Under the pieces are notes generated by a model. That model was given only the letters and a program-made list of their open reading frames with translations, was not told where the DNA came from and ran no database searches. The position numbers were made by a program, and so were the translations under genes. From contig NW_018343972.1 of NCBI RefSeq assembly GCF_002099425.1, forward strand, positions 4,136,001 to 4,200,000: a DNA stretch of 64,000 bases, written 5' to 3'. Position 1 is the stretch's first letter. Every line of letters starts with the position of its first letter. This document shows positions 33,466 to 44,387 of the stretch, in pieces. This DNA is from Phascolarctos cinereus. Its lineage: Eukaryota; Chordata; Mammalia; Diprotodontia; Phascolarctidae.

Positions 33466-33640
33466 AACCACAGAATGTTAGAACTGGAATGGAACTTAGA
33501 AATCATTTAGCCTAATGCCTTGATTTTTTTCTTTTTAATATGAGAAAACGAACTAAGGCTAGGGATGTTGTGACTTGCTCATGGCCACACAGATTTCAAG
33601 TTCAGTGATATTTCTCCAGGTTGGTTTAGAAATCCACTGT
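33466..33640 (-). mobile_element. THER1-type SINE
   Basis: ACAGAATGTTAGAACTGGAA tail, ATCATTTAGCCTAATGCC and CTCATGGCCACACAGATTTC. Confidence 0.75.
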
Positions 33641-33774
33641 AAGAAACTGGAGTAAGGATTGCTCCAGACTTGAACTTTGACACCTTTCCTATCTTTGAAC
33701 TTATTCACAAAGCACAATTGGTGAGGAAGGGAGAAGAGAGAGAAAAGAAACAGACAGACTGACAGAGTGGGAGA

Positions 33775-33795
33775 GAAGAAATGGGGGGGGAAGGA

Positions 33796-33868
<73 letters not shown>

Positions 33869-33935
33869 GGAGAGAGGGAGGGAGGGAGAAAAGAAAGGAG
33901 GGAGAGAGGGAGAGAAAGAGGAAAGAAGGGAGAGT
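33775..33935 (+). repeat. (GA)n and purine tract, left part
   Basis: Pure GA run at about 33798-33866, flanked by GGGA/GAAA purine units. It continues at 34086 beyond the inserted SINE. Confidence 0.95.
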
Positions 33936-34085
33936 AGGGCAGCTAAGTGGCACAGTGGATAGAGCACTGGCCCTGAAGACAGGAGGACCTGAATTCAAAT
34001 CCAGCCTCAGACCAAACACTTGACACTTTTTAGCTGTCACTTAACCTCACTTAACCTCAATTGCCTAAAAAAAAAAGAAAGAAAA
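33936..34085 (+). mobile_element. SINE1-type SINE with 15-bp perfect target duplication
   Basis: Head AGGGCAGCTAAGTGGCACAG, GAATTCAAATCCAGCC and a poly-A/AAAG end. GAAAGAAGGGAGAGT occurs exactly at 33921-33935 and 34086-34100. CACTTAACCT is duplicated inside (34038-34060). Good consensus match and intact duplication suggest a young insertion. Confidence 0.95.
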
Positions 34086-34292
34086 GAAAGAAGGGAGAGT
34101 GAGAGGGACAGGTGAATCAGGGAAGGGGAGAGAGAAAAAGAGAGAGATAGAGGGAGGGGGAGAGGGAGAAAGAGAGAAATAGAGGGAGGGAACAAGAGGG
34201 AGGAAAAAAGGGAAAAGAGAAAGAGAAAGAAGGGGGGAAAGGAAAGAGAGAAATAGATAGAAACAGAGAGACAGAGAAAATAGGGAAAAAAT

Positions 34293-34338
<46 letters not shown>

Positions 34339-34380
34339 AGGTAAGGGAGAGAGAGACCAAGAGAACAAGAAACAAGAGAC
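34086..34380 (+). repeat. Purine (GA/GGGA) tract, right part
   Basis: Purine-rich on the plus strand throughout, with a pure GA run at about 34297-34331. Confidence 0.95.
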
Positions 34381-35812
34381 CAAAATGCTAAGGAAATATG
34401 TTCCTATATTTTGTGGAAAACAGCTTCCCTCCCAACATCCTTTATTTCTTGCCCCCTAGAAACATCAGCTGGAATAACTGCTCATTTCTTGGCTTCACTT
34501 CAACTCTGAATTTCAGTCTTATTGATTAAAAGTTCTGTCTCTGCCACCAAGAGGGCTATCTGAAGTGGGCTGCCTGCTCTTCTAGCTGGTTGAAGTATTT
34601 ATGAAATTAATATCAGTCAATCAGAAATCATCAGACTTATTTTTTTTTCCCTGGAAGCCCAAGTGTCTGTGAGCTTGCATAAGCCAGCCTTACTTTTGCA
34701 TTAAGATCCAGTGAGGTCTGCTCAGAGTTGGAATTTATTGAAAGTCAAACACTTAACCTTTGCTTCTTTCCATTCCCTATGTAGAATTATTTGCTATTGA
34801 GGCCAAAAAGCATCAACATAATATATGTCTGGAGACTCGATTGTTCATATTCTGTGGTTTCTGTTGGCAGTTTACATTGCCTTTACAAAGTAATTACAAA
34901 ATATGAGTTGTTTTAAGAGCCCTGACAGATGACATTAAGTGTAATTTATTGACTAACCAGAAGGAAGAAGGAGTTTAGGAGTTTCAGTGCCATTGAAAAA
35001 AAGGACTTAATAGGAACATTTTTTCCCAGTGTTATTATCAGGGTTGTTATTCCCCTTTCCTCCATCCTGGCATTTTGGTAATACTTTAAATGGACAATGT
35101 AATGATAAATGGTTATCAATGGGGGAAAGTGCAATTCTTCTTCTGAAATATGAACAAATGTTACTACCATTTATTACTCACCTGAATGACATTATGAACA
35201 AAGGAGATTGAAATCAATGAACAAAGGAGGCAGAATGAAAGCCTTTTCAATTGTATTATAAAACACAATCTACATCACAACAGGAATACATTAATTTAGA
35301 AGAAAATTAGCAACTTTCCCTTAACAGAATAATGAATAGTTTCAAAGGTTTACCATATCAAAAAAGCTCTAATTGTGTTCATTAATTCTCAGTCCAACAT
35401 TATTGTGGGGGAAGAAAAAGAAACTAAATTTGAACAAAGCAATAATCTACCTCATCTTCTGAGGAACCTGCAAAAATACACAACTATCCACCATTGTTTC
35501 TTCAGACAAGTTCATCTAAATTATAATGCAAAAAGGGATAAATAGAGAAGCCTTCTCAGATTAGAAAGAATTCTTGGGTCTTAAAGGGTCAGGTGGAGGG
35601 TAGGTGGGGAAGGATAGCTGGAAACTGAAAATCAATGTGCTGTGGGAGAACCAAGCGCAGCTGGCTAGTTAAAGAGACCCTAGTCTCTGATTTTAGGTCG
35701 AACTTCGTTCACAGAGCAACCAACCTCCAGATTTTTAGATGAATGGGAAATTTTTCCAGTTCATTGGGCAGAAAAGGCATTATAAAATATTAAAGAACCA
35801 GGAAGATCATCT
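34381..35812. other. Repeat-free island, 1.4 kb
   Basis: No transposon or microsatellite recognised, AT-rich, with no open frame above about 75 codons. ATGAACAAAGGAG occurs twice, at 35194-35206 and 35217-35229. Each copy holds an ACAAAG word like HMG-box (SOX/TCF) sites. TGACAGATGACATTA near 34923 resembles a TALE/homeobox-type site. A conserved enhancer is an inference only. Confidence 0.4.
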
Positions 35813-35814
35813 TC

Positions 35815-35920
35815 CACACAGCTGTTCTTCCCTCATTTTACAGATGATGAAACTGAGGGCCAAAGTAGAGAAATGACTTGTCTAAGTAGATTATTGGGTG
35901 ATATGTAGATGAATCATCCA
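35815..35920 (-). mobile_element. MIR/THER1 core, minus strand
   Basis: CCCTCATTTTACAGATGATG, AACTGAGGGCCAAAGTAGAG and ATGACTTGTCTAAGTAG. Confidence 0.7.
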
Positions 35921-36278
35921 GAAGCTGATTGTGTTTTTCAGTTTTTATTCAGTTGTTTCAGCATCACGTGACTCAATATTGATGCCTCTATTCTGGGGAA
36001 AATAACCATTTATTGGCAATTTTTCATTATTAAAAATACCAGCTCACATTGCTCCAGTACTTTTTTTCCCCCATCAACTCAAAACACTTTCTAAACTACT
36101 AATGAATTAAGCATTTTGCATTTGAGAAAATGTGAAAGCATTTCATCCATTTTTTTTTATCTAAGTATGCTGAGCTTCTAATAGTACTGTGAGAGATGAT
36201 CTCTCAAAAGTGAGCCTCTGCAGGGGATCAATAGTTCTTGTTAATATTTCTTGATTGTTGCTTTCAACCCCCCCACCC
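35921..36278. other. Unassigned stretch
   Basis: Nothing recognised. It ends in a C-rich run at 36268-36278 next to the LTR. Confidence 0.45.
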
Positions 36279-36860
36279 TGTTTTTAAGCACACAACAGAA
36301 AGAATAAGCCCTGCCCCTAACTTGAACTGCTTGTCCTTAGTTTCCCCCCTTTTCTTATCTCTGGGATAAGGGGGAAGGAGTTTAGGGAGGGGAAATTGCA
36401 GTAAATTTCTATTTCCTAGGAATTACCTAACTCATGGAAATTCAGCCCTAAACCCCCTCCTGATCACCACACTACTGTTACATCAGCATTAGTTTTACTA
36501 AATAAGGACATGTATGTTTGGATTGGCTAATCCTGTTTCCTTGTTCTTTGTCTTTGAATTTTCACACCTAGAATGTAAGCCTGCCTTCCAGTTAAAGGGA
36601 TAGGAAGATTTTCTTTCGCGCCTAGACTGTGAGCTCTGAAGCCCAGCCAGTGGAAAGAAGAGCCAGTGGGTGGGCTGGGGTATTGCGGTTAGGATCTATA
36701 TAATCTGCTGAGCTGAACACACTTTCACTCTCTTTGGTCTGCACCATCTTTTGAGTGCCCTGAGGGAGCCCTTTCTCAAGAAAGCCAATAAACAAACTAT
36801 TCTTTTTGCTAATGTCTCTGAGTCTCCAATTTATTGGTAAGTGTCTTCATACCCCACACA
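36279..36860 (+). mobile_element. LTR of an endogenous retrovirus, probably solo (fossil)
   Basis: About 580 bp from TGTTTTTAAG to CCCCACACA. TATATAA at 36697-36703 and AATAAA at 36787-36792 are spaced as in a plus-strand LTR, followed by a U5-like end. No internal retroviral sequence is seen next to it. The target duplication is unclear, so the ends are good to perhaps 20 bases. Confidence 0.7.
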
Positions 36861-36976
36861 GCACCAAACATTAGACTCTCTAACAAGGTTGAAAACATTT
36901 GATCACGACTCAGTACTGTGACATGGCATTCTAAAAGACTACTGTGATCTTCAATTGCATTAGTAGCAGTAGTATG

Positions 36977-37520
36977 TTCATAACCAGGGAGGTGATGGTG
37001 CTATGGTGCTGTGCCCTAGCCAGACCACAGCTAGAGGTTGGTCCTGGATGGCACACTTTAGGAAGGCTATTGACAAACTATAATGCTTCCTAAGGGAGAT
37101 CAGCATGGTAAGGGGATTAGAGACTTCATCAGAAGAGAACAGGTTGAAAGAACTGGGGATGTTTAGCCTAGACAAGACAAGATTTAAGGAGAATACAAGA
37201 GATATCTTTAAATATTTGAAGGGCAGTCATGTAGAAGAGAGATAAGCTTTGGTCTACTTGGTCCCACAGGGCAAAAGTAAAGAATAGAAGTTCCAGAAGA
37301 AGATTTCAGCTCAATTTTAGGAAAGATTTCCTAATATTGTAACTAAACTCATCCAAAGGTGGAATGGATTGCCAAAAAGACATTAATTTTAATCATTGAA
37401 AGGTTTTGAGTAGGGAATGAATCACCACCACTGAGGATGTTGTGTAGAGAAATTTTCCTGAGCTACTGGTTGATTTAATGACCTTTCAGTTTTCTTCCAA
37501 CTCAAGAATTCTGTGAATAA
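36977..37520 (+). mobile_element. CR1/L3 ORF2 end and 3' UTR
   Basis: CTAGCCAGACCACAGCTAGA, CACTTTAGGAAGGCTATTGA, CTGGGGATGTTTAGCCTAGA, ATATTTGAAGGGCAGTCATG, GGTGGAATGGATTGCC and TTTTCTTCCAACTCAAG follow the CR1 order over more than 500 bases. A second copy of the same region is at 55900-56395. Confidence 0.85.
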
Positions 37521-38559
37521 ATAAATCTAAGAGGCTTCTACCAAAATCTCAGACAATGTGACTGCGATTTTCCCAATACAATGTTAATTCTTGATTGTCC
37601 TGTTTACTTGATTAACCTCAAATTAATCCTTGATGTATTAAGGAACTCCAAGTTTTCATGAAATCTCCAGAAAGTACACAGTCTAGCTTATAGGTAAGAT
37701 ATAATCTCTTCTATGCCTGTTTACTTCACATAGAAATGTCCTATTGAAGATAAACTATAAAGTTTCTGTCAGAGCAGAGAATGGAAGAAAGTCGTCTCAA
37801 GTTTCATTCCTTTACAAATAGGCAACCCATAATCCACTCAGTATTCATGAGCCTGAAACATGAACCAGTTGAGAGAACACCTTAAGTGACAGAACTTATT
37901 TTGTAAAAGTGAGTGAATCATTGACAACATCATCCATTATACTGAGAGAGGGAGAGCCAGGAGCCCAAAGAGCAATGTTAATTTCAAGTCCATTTGAATT
38001 TCAAGTCACTTCTTTTGAAAAGCCTATCCTGAGTCCCCTTGGGCTTATAAACAGATGATATGAGATGGGAGGGGTGAATGAGTCCATTTTCTTTTAACTT
38101 CAAACAACATGATAAAAAATAACATATTCAGCCTATATCTCCTGAATGATTATTTTGTTAATGTATGTCTGTCTCTTGTTTCTTTGCTATGATTGTTCCA
38201 CAAGGTGTTAGGTCAGGACATTTATGTCTCCTACCTGTGCTTAATTCCTCCAAGTATCTAAAATTTCATCAGTGTGAATAATTTCTTTGCTGATATAGAT
38301 CACAATCACTCCATGCCTTAGTAAACAAATGGTCTTTGTGCGCTGCTATGGCAAACAATAAAAATAAAAATCAACACCTGATGACCAATGCAAAGGTGAT
38401 AAAACTCATCCAACTTAGCCAGGCTGGTTTTCTGACAAGAGACATATCATCCATTATTCAGCCTATGCTGGATGCCTTTCTAAGATGGCAGGACCTGGCA
38501 TGGTGTCCCTGTACATTTGAGAAATCTTATCTTCAAGAGGCAGTAGAACAAAGTGTCAG
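37521..38559. other. Unassigned stretch, possibly partly LTR
   Basis: No clear family. The left edge of the next LTR could lie in here. Confidence 0.35.
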
Positions 38560-39155
38560 ACTTAAATTGGGAGAGGATCACTAAACCATATGTAAGGATC
38601 CCTGGAACTGATGGAATATGGGTCCAAGCTGAGAACTTTGCTTCTCACCCCCAAAATAATTTGGGTCCCATTTGTCTATGGACTCTTCTTGAACTCTCCT
38701 ACTTGATCAAGGAAGTCTCTAGCATTTGGCTGAGGCTATAATCCTATCAACTGGCCTTTCAGTATTGCCTATTTTCCCACCCTTGATCCTATTTAGACAC
38801 CATTCTGGACCTCCCAGTCATTCCCATCAAAATCCTCCCCAGACCCTTCATCCATTCACCCCAGCCTACTGTCCACGCCCACCAAGATCCTCCCTAGATC
38901 ATCCCTCCCACAGTCTTTCTGTATATAAGGTCCATTTTGTCTCCTTTGAGGTGTTTAGATTCTTTAAGAGTCTGGCCAAGGGCCCCCTTGTATTAGTGAT
39001 ACAAATACTTAGATTCCTTAAGAGTCTGGCCAATATGGCTGATCTTTAATAAACCTTGTCTTTGACAGAAAGAAGGATTGGGTCTAATTCATTTGGACAG
39101 GACCCATGTGTTGTGATTTTGGGGTCTCAGCATTCCTAACCTCTAAACCTCAACA
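38560..39155 (+). mobile_element. LTR-like block (fossil), left end uncertain
   Basis: TATATAA at 38922-38928 and AATAAA at 39048-39053, with a U5-like end finishing CTCAACA at 39155. TTTAGATTCTTTAAGAGTCT near 38953 recurs in similar form near 39008, an internal duplication between the promoter and the poly-A signal. Family unknown, no internal region. Confidence 0.55.
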
Positions 39156-39171
39156 GAGCCTGCATATTAAC

Positions 39172-39330
39172 TTAGGGAGAAAAAAAAGTATAACATTCTC
39201 TATGTTGCATTATTTTTAAAAATTTATTTTGATAAATATTTCCCAATTTTAATGTGATATGGTTCTTCCCTCTCCCCCATCCCTGTCCTGGGCCACAATG
39301 AGGGCCTTGCCACCTCTGTACTAGAAATCT
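39172..39330 (-). mobile_element. hAT-type element fragment, relative of 22168-22371
   Basis: ATTTTGATAAATATTTCCCA, GGGCCACAATGAGGGCC and GCCACCTCTG match the right half of the element at 22168-22371 in the same orientation. The left part is missing or too worn. Confidence 0.6.
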
Positions 39331-39424
39331 TCCAAATTTACTATACTGGACATTCAATGAATGTAGAACAAATGCTAGAAAGGCATCTGGAATTTCCCCT
39401 CCTAAAAAAGAGTAAATGTCTCTG

Positions 39425-39605
39425 GGGATAGTGTGCTATAATGGAAAGCACTAAACTTTTTTTTTCTTTTAGATCCAGTTCTTCCATTAATCAATTATGT
39501 GTTCTTTGGCAAGTAACTTTCAGGGTCTCAGTTTCCTGCTATATAAAACAAGGACTTTGGGTTGAATGGATTCCAACTCTAAAGCCTACAATTCCTTACC
39601 TGTGC
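39425..39605 (+). mobile_element. THER1-type SINE
   Basis: GTGCTATAATGGAAAGCAC, TCAGGGTCTCAGTTTCCTGC and TTGAATGGATTCCAACTCTA. Confidence 0.78.
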
Positions 39606-40056
39606 TTCTTAGCTATGATGACCTTTTGTTTATATAACCAAAACAGTTATTTGCTCTGATTAGTAGGAGTTTTAAGATACCATATGGTGAAAATGATCCT
39701 CTAGTAATTTCAGAAAAATAAAGAGGTTTTTTGTTTGTTTGTTTTAGATTAGGAAGAAGTTTCCATTTTTTTTTAAATCAGCATAAGAGGTGGTAGAGTC
39801 CAAACTCAGCATAGAATAGGGATCAGTGAAGGAGTTTAGCATGGAGACACAATGGGAACACTGGGTAATTTATCAGGTCTCCAGAGTACAGTTTCAATTC
39901 ATGTCTAAAATTCTTTCAACTTTCAAAATATTGGACGTCTAATTATCCAAATGTTAGCACCAAAACTTTACAAAGCAAAAGTGATTGTTGCAATTCAGCC
40001 CCTATTTCTAATAGATTTCCATATGACAGGCCAGGGAGATGGCCTATGTAAGAGTA
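39606..40056. other. Unassigned stretch
   Basis: Nothing recognised. Confidence 0.45.
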
Positions 40057-40107
40057 ATGATAATGATAATAATAATAATAATAATAATAGCAACAACAAC
40101 AACAACA
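40057..40107. repeat. (ATA)n(CAA)n microsatellite
   Basis: ATAATG/ATA units then CAA units, growing from the 3' end of the adjoining MIR. Confidence 0.95.
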
Positions 40108-40342
40108 TTTGTATACTACCTCCTAAGTGCCAGGCACTGTGCTAAGAGCTTACAAATATTATGTCATTTGATTCTCACAACAACCCGGGCAGATAGGTGT
40201 CATTTTTATCCTCATTTTACAGTTGAGGAACCCAAAGTAAACAGAAGTCAAGTGGCTTGCCCAGGGTCACAAAGCTAAGCATCTGAGGATAAATTTGATC
40301 CAGGCCTACGGTTCCATTCACTGTGTCAACTAGCTGCCCCTA
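40108..40342 (-). mobile_element. MIR SINE, minus strand, near full length
   Basis: GTGCCAGGCACTGTGCTAAG, TGATTCTCACAACAACCCGG, GGCTTGCCCAGGGTCACAAA and the head CAACTAGCTGCCCC. Confidence 0.92.
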
Positions 40343-40374
40343 GAGGTGCGAGAACCTATGCCATATACCCCAAC

Positions 40375-40620
40375 ATAAATCCCTTCTGTGACATGTTTGA
40401 CTTAAAATTATTCAGATTCTGCCTAGATATCTTGAATAAAGGAGATTGTATCACCTCCTAAGGTATCCCATTCCACTACTGGACAGACCTAATATTAGAG
40501 GGTGTCTTCTACTTTTTTTTCTTTATTAATTCTAAATCAGCCTCTCTACAACGTTCACTCATGGTTACTAGTCCTGCCTCCTGGGGCCAGGTCCAACATA
40601 GAATTTGCATATGATAACCC
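40375..40620 (-). mobile_element. CR1/L3 fragment, minus strand
   Basis: TCCCATTCCACTACTGGACA, TCAGCCTCTCTACAACG and TAGTCCTGCCTCCTGGGGCC follow CR1 order. Confidence 0.75.
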
Positions 40621-41488
40621 AGAAAACACATGAAAACAAATATTATTTCCTTGTGGGACATATCTACATGTAAGCTGCAGACCTAAGATCTATATCTAAC
40701 CAAGTTGTTTTCAAGAGTCTAATTACAATTCAAGTCTAAGAGGAAAATTCCATTTTGAGCATTATAATGTAATATTTCCTCAAAAGAAAAGTTTTTAAAG
40801 ACCAGGATCACCCCAGCCCATTCATGAGTATTCTACCAGGACCAGCCAACATCATCCATAGGAACTATGGGGATCTGGGAATCTTATCCTCCTTTTCCCA
40901 GGGGGTGCTGGAATAAATTTAATAAATGACTTTCTGAAAAAGCATTATATGCTTTTAAGTTTAATCGGCCTTATTAACATTTTCTCCATCACTTTAAGTC
41001 TAGACAACCAACGAAACAATCATCAAACCCTGATTTGTAGAGTTTATAATTTCCAAGGTATAAATGCTTACACTGAAAATTTAACAATCAGTGCAAGCTG
41101 GGAAGCTCTGCTCTGCCCCTCCCAAGCCCACCAACAAGCAGCCAAAAACATACCACGGACACCTGCAACCACTGAGGAGAAATAAGGAGTTGTCCCTTTC
41201 CCACTTCAACTCCTAATGCCTCATTTTCCAAATTTCACTAGGCACAGATTGTTCACTGTTAGCTGGATGCTGTTGTCATGTGTCCCAAACCCCAATTCCC
41301 TCTGAACCTTGGACTCACTGTCCTCCTGGTCACAGATGATGTGCCCTGCCTTTGTCCCCAGCATCCTGTAGCCTTGTTCTCTACACTGTTATTTTGCTCA
41401 CCGGAGCCAAAACCAGAACAGGTATTTCCTGGCTTTCCTATCTGCTTTGAATTGGACATGAGCCCTCATTTATATGCTGTCTCACCTA
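40621..41488. other. Unassigned stretch
   Basis: No repeat recognised. Open frames at 40949-41185 and 41278-41493 carry no domain I know. Confidence 0.4.
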
Positions 41489-41489
41489 T

Positions 41490-41600
41490 TTAAAATGGAA
41501 GCATTTTGAGAGTAGAACCAGTCCTCTAATTTTTATCATCCCAGTGCTTAGCACAGTTCTTGGCCATAGTAAGTGCTTAATAAATGCTTTTTAACTTAAA
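41490..41600 (+). mobile_element. L2 3' end
   Basis: CCCAGTGCTTAGCACAGTTC and GTGCTTAATAAATGC. Confidence 0.88.
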
Positions 41601-41601
41601 G

Positions 41602-41910
41602 CAATCAATCAATAAATATTTATTAAGTATCTATTATGTAGCAGGCATTGAGCTAAATACTGGGGATACAAGTACAAAGAATGAAACTGTCATTGCATAA
41701 GGAGCTTATGTTCTAACAGGAGAGAAAAGTATATGGAAAAATATATACAGCATAGATATAAACTTACATCCAAATATATACATAGTATAAATTAAAGTAG
41801 ATAGCATAAATTATGTTAAATACAAGGTAGTTTGTGAGGGAGGGCATTAGGTAGGTACTAGTAGTTGGTGGGACTAGGAAGTGCTTTGTGGGTTTTAGGG
41901 GAAAAAATAA
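41602..41910 (-). mobile_element. L2 3' region, minus strand, tail to tail with the previous L2
   Basis: CAATCAATCAATAAATATTT, TTAAGTATCTATTATGTAGC, AGGAGCTTATGTTCTAACAG, then a worn inner part to about 41910. Confidence 0.85.
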
Positions 41911-42015
41911 TTGGTTTTGTTTTCAACATGCTACGTTTGAGATGCTTACATGAAATTCATTTGACAATGTCCAATAGGCAGCTGTTGATAGGAGGCAGGA
42001 GCTAAATAGATAAAC

Positions 42016-42056
42016 TAGAGATAGATAGATAAATGATAGATAGATAGATAGAAAGA
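42016..42056. repeat. (GATA)n microsatellite
   Basis: GATA units with small interruptions. Confidence 0.95.
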
Positions 42057-42526
42057 TTTGAGAGACATCTGTGTATAGATTATAATTTTAAACATCAATG
42101 AAAGAGAAATCTTAAAAGAAGAAAAAGAGAACACACAAAAAAGCCTCAGGGAAAAGTCACAGTTATGGGGTTGGGGCATGAGTAATGATCCAGCAAAGGA
42201 GACCAAGAAGGAATAGCCATAGAAACTAAAGAAAGGAGGAAATATCACGGAAGAGACAAAATCCAGGAGAAGAGAATGATTTTGTTATCTTTTCCCCAAG
42301 CCTGATCTCCCCTCTGATGATTATTTGTTAGTGTCATCACCATTCTCCCAGTTTCTTTGGTATTATCTTTGACTCTTCCCTAATCAGCACTGCTTACATT
42401 TGGCCAGTTACCAGGTCTTGTCAGTTGCACTTCTAAAATATTTCTTACACCTGCTACCATCAATTTGTAATGAGCTCCAACCATTATATGCCTAACCCAT
42501 TCAAAAGATTCCTATCTAAATAGCTC

Positions 42527-43424
42527 TTCTTGATTAGAGAAATGCAAATTAAAACAACTCTGAGATACCACTTCACACCTATCATATTGGGTAACATGAC
42601 AAAAAAAGAAAAATGATGGCTGTTGGAGGGGATGTGGGAAAATTGGGATACTAATACACTGCTGTGGAGTTGTGAACTGATCCAATCATTCTGGAAAGCA
42701 ATTTGGAACTATGCCCAAAGAGCTATAAACTGTGCATACCCTTTGACCCAGCGATACCACTGTGAAGTCTATATTCCAAAGATATCTATAAAAAAGAGAA
42801 AAGGACTTATTTGTACAAAAAAGTTTACAGCAGCTCTTTTTGTGGTGGCTAAGAATTGGAAATCGAAGGGATGCCCATCAATTCAGGAATGCCTAAACAA
42901 ACGTGGTATGTGATTGTGATGGAATAGCATCGCTATAAGAAATGACAAGCAGGATGATTTCAGAAAAACCTAGAGAGACTTACACGAACTGGTGCAAAGT
43001 GAAGTGGACAGAATCAGGAGAACGTTATACACAGTAACAGCAATATTGTTTGATGAAAAACTGTGAATGATTTACTTATTCTCAGCAATACAATGATCTC
43101 AGATAATCCCAAAGGACTAATGATGAAGCATTATATACACCTCCAGAGAAAGAACTGAGTTGTTTGAATATAGACGAGGGCGTGCTATTTTTCACTTTCT
43201 TTCTTCCATTCTTTTCCTTTTATTCTAGTCTTCTTGTGCAAAATGACTGATGTGGAAATGTTCTGCATGATTGCACATTTATAACCCATGTCTGATAGCT
43301 TGCCCTCTCAGGGAGAGGGGAGGGGAGGGGAGGAAGGGAGGTATATAATTTGGAACTCAAAACTTTAAAAAAATGCAAACATTAAAAATGCATTTAAACA
43401 TGTAATTGGGATAAAAATAAAATA
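42527..43424 (+). mobile_element. L1 3' end, 5' truncated
   Basis: Last part of ORF2 and the 3' UTR. The 96-codon frame at 42623-42913 has LWSCELIQSFWKAIWNYAQ and ALFVVAKNWKSKGCPS, the conserved L1 C-terminus. The 3' UTR holds a GGGGA-repeat G-tract (43312-43345) as in many L1s, then ATAAAAATAAAATATG and a GATA tail. About 0.9 kb of an L1 of roughly 6 kb, so a dead copy. Confidence 0.9.
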
Positions 43425-43456
43425 TGATAGATAGACAGACAGACAGATAGATAGAT
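43425..43456. repeat. (GATA)/(GACA)n tail repeat
   Basis: Sits at the L1 3' terminus. Confidence 0.93.
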
Positions 43457-43894
43457 CTTCCCACCTCCATTCTCATTCTTCAATTCATTTTCTATACTGC
43501 TGCTGGTCTTATATTTAGATCTGGTCAGTCTTTGCTCAGACTCCTAAAATTTTTCCCTGCTGATTGCCAAGTACAATTTGAAACATCTTAGTCTGGCATT
43601 CGTGGTCTTATGTCATCTGACTTTTCCTTCGTATTCCAGCATTTTCTCCTACTATTCACTTCTTACTACTCCTCTTCATTTATTCTCTGCTTCTAGATGA
43701 ACTATCTCCCATATTTTCTATAGACCTGGTATTTCCAGCCTGTGGAAGATTTCATGTTGGCAGGTGTATGGTGTGTATAATTTGATATCACATTCCTTCT
43801 GTACGGTGAGTTTCCAGAGGGCACGGACTATGTGCCTTCTAAATATTTGTGTACCACAGTACATCCTTGCTTCACTTTCAGGTCAGTTCCACCA

Positions 43895-44068
43895 TGTTGT
43901 TGCCTTATGTACTTAATAGCTGCATAATTATTTGAAATTGCTTAACCTTTTGGAATCTTATTTTCTTCATCTGTGAAAGGGGATAATAATACAATACTTA
44001 CACTATCTGTCAAATAATTTTTGGAAGAAAGGCATTTTACAAATATTAAAGCCCTGTATAAATCTTCC
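43895..44068 (+). mobile_element. MIR SINE 3' part
   Basis: GAATCTTATTTTCTTCATCT, GTGAAAGGGGATAATAATAC and GCATTTTACAAATATTAAAG. Confidence 0.72.
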
Positions 44069-44069
44069 A

Positions 44070-44386
44070 ATATTCCATTGTATCTCTTATGTCATAAATA
44101 TGAGTATTTCTTCCAACAACCTAAATCCCAATCCATTCATGCCTATTCATTCTACGTGACTCTTATCTATGACCATCCATAATTATACCACTAGTATCCA
44201 ATGCAATATGCTGAAGGTCCTTCCCAATTTCTTTTGGCGTTATATGAATAATAATAATTCACATAGGCTGTCCAAGTTATCATGCAGTTGGTCTATGTGA
44301 TTAGAGCACTTTTTTTTTTAGTCATACATTTTGAATTGCATCTTTATACAACTTCTACTATATAGTTCATTAGTTGGTTGATTGGC
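44070..44386. other. Unassigned stretch
   Basis: Nothing recognised. Confidence 0.45.
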
Positions 44387-44387
44387 T

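Larger units (their letters stand above)
42296..43865 (+). mobile_element. Old L2-like copy, split by an L1
   Basis: 42296-42526 (TTTGACTCTTCCCTAATCAG) and 43457-43865 (TCTGGTCAGTCTTTGCTCAG, GGCATTCGTGGTCTTATGTC) read as one ancient LINE-like repeat. Its last part resembles the L2 3' end (GTTTCCAGAGGGCACGGACT). I am fairly sure it is one repeat and less sure that it is L2. Confidence 0.55.

Noticed and set aside
33701-34383. Open frames of Ser/Leu or Glu/Arg repeats
   Set aside because: They are translations of the GA/CT tract on either strand, not proteins.
36279-39155. One provirus bounded by two LTRs
   Set aside because: The two LTR-like blocks are unrelated in sequence, and an L3 plus unassigned DNA lies between them with no retroviral genes that I can see.
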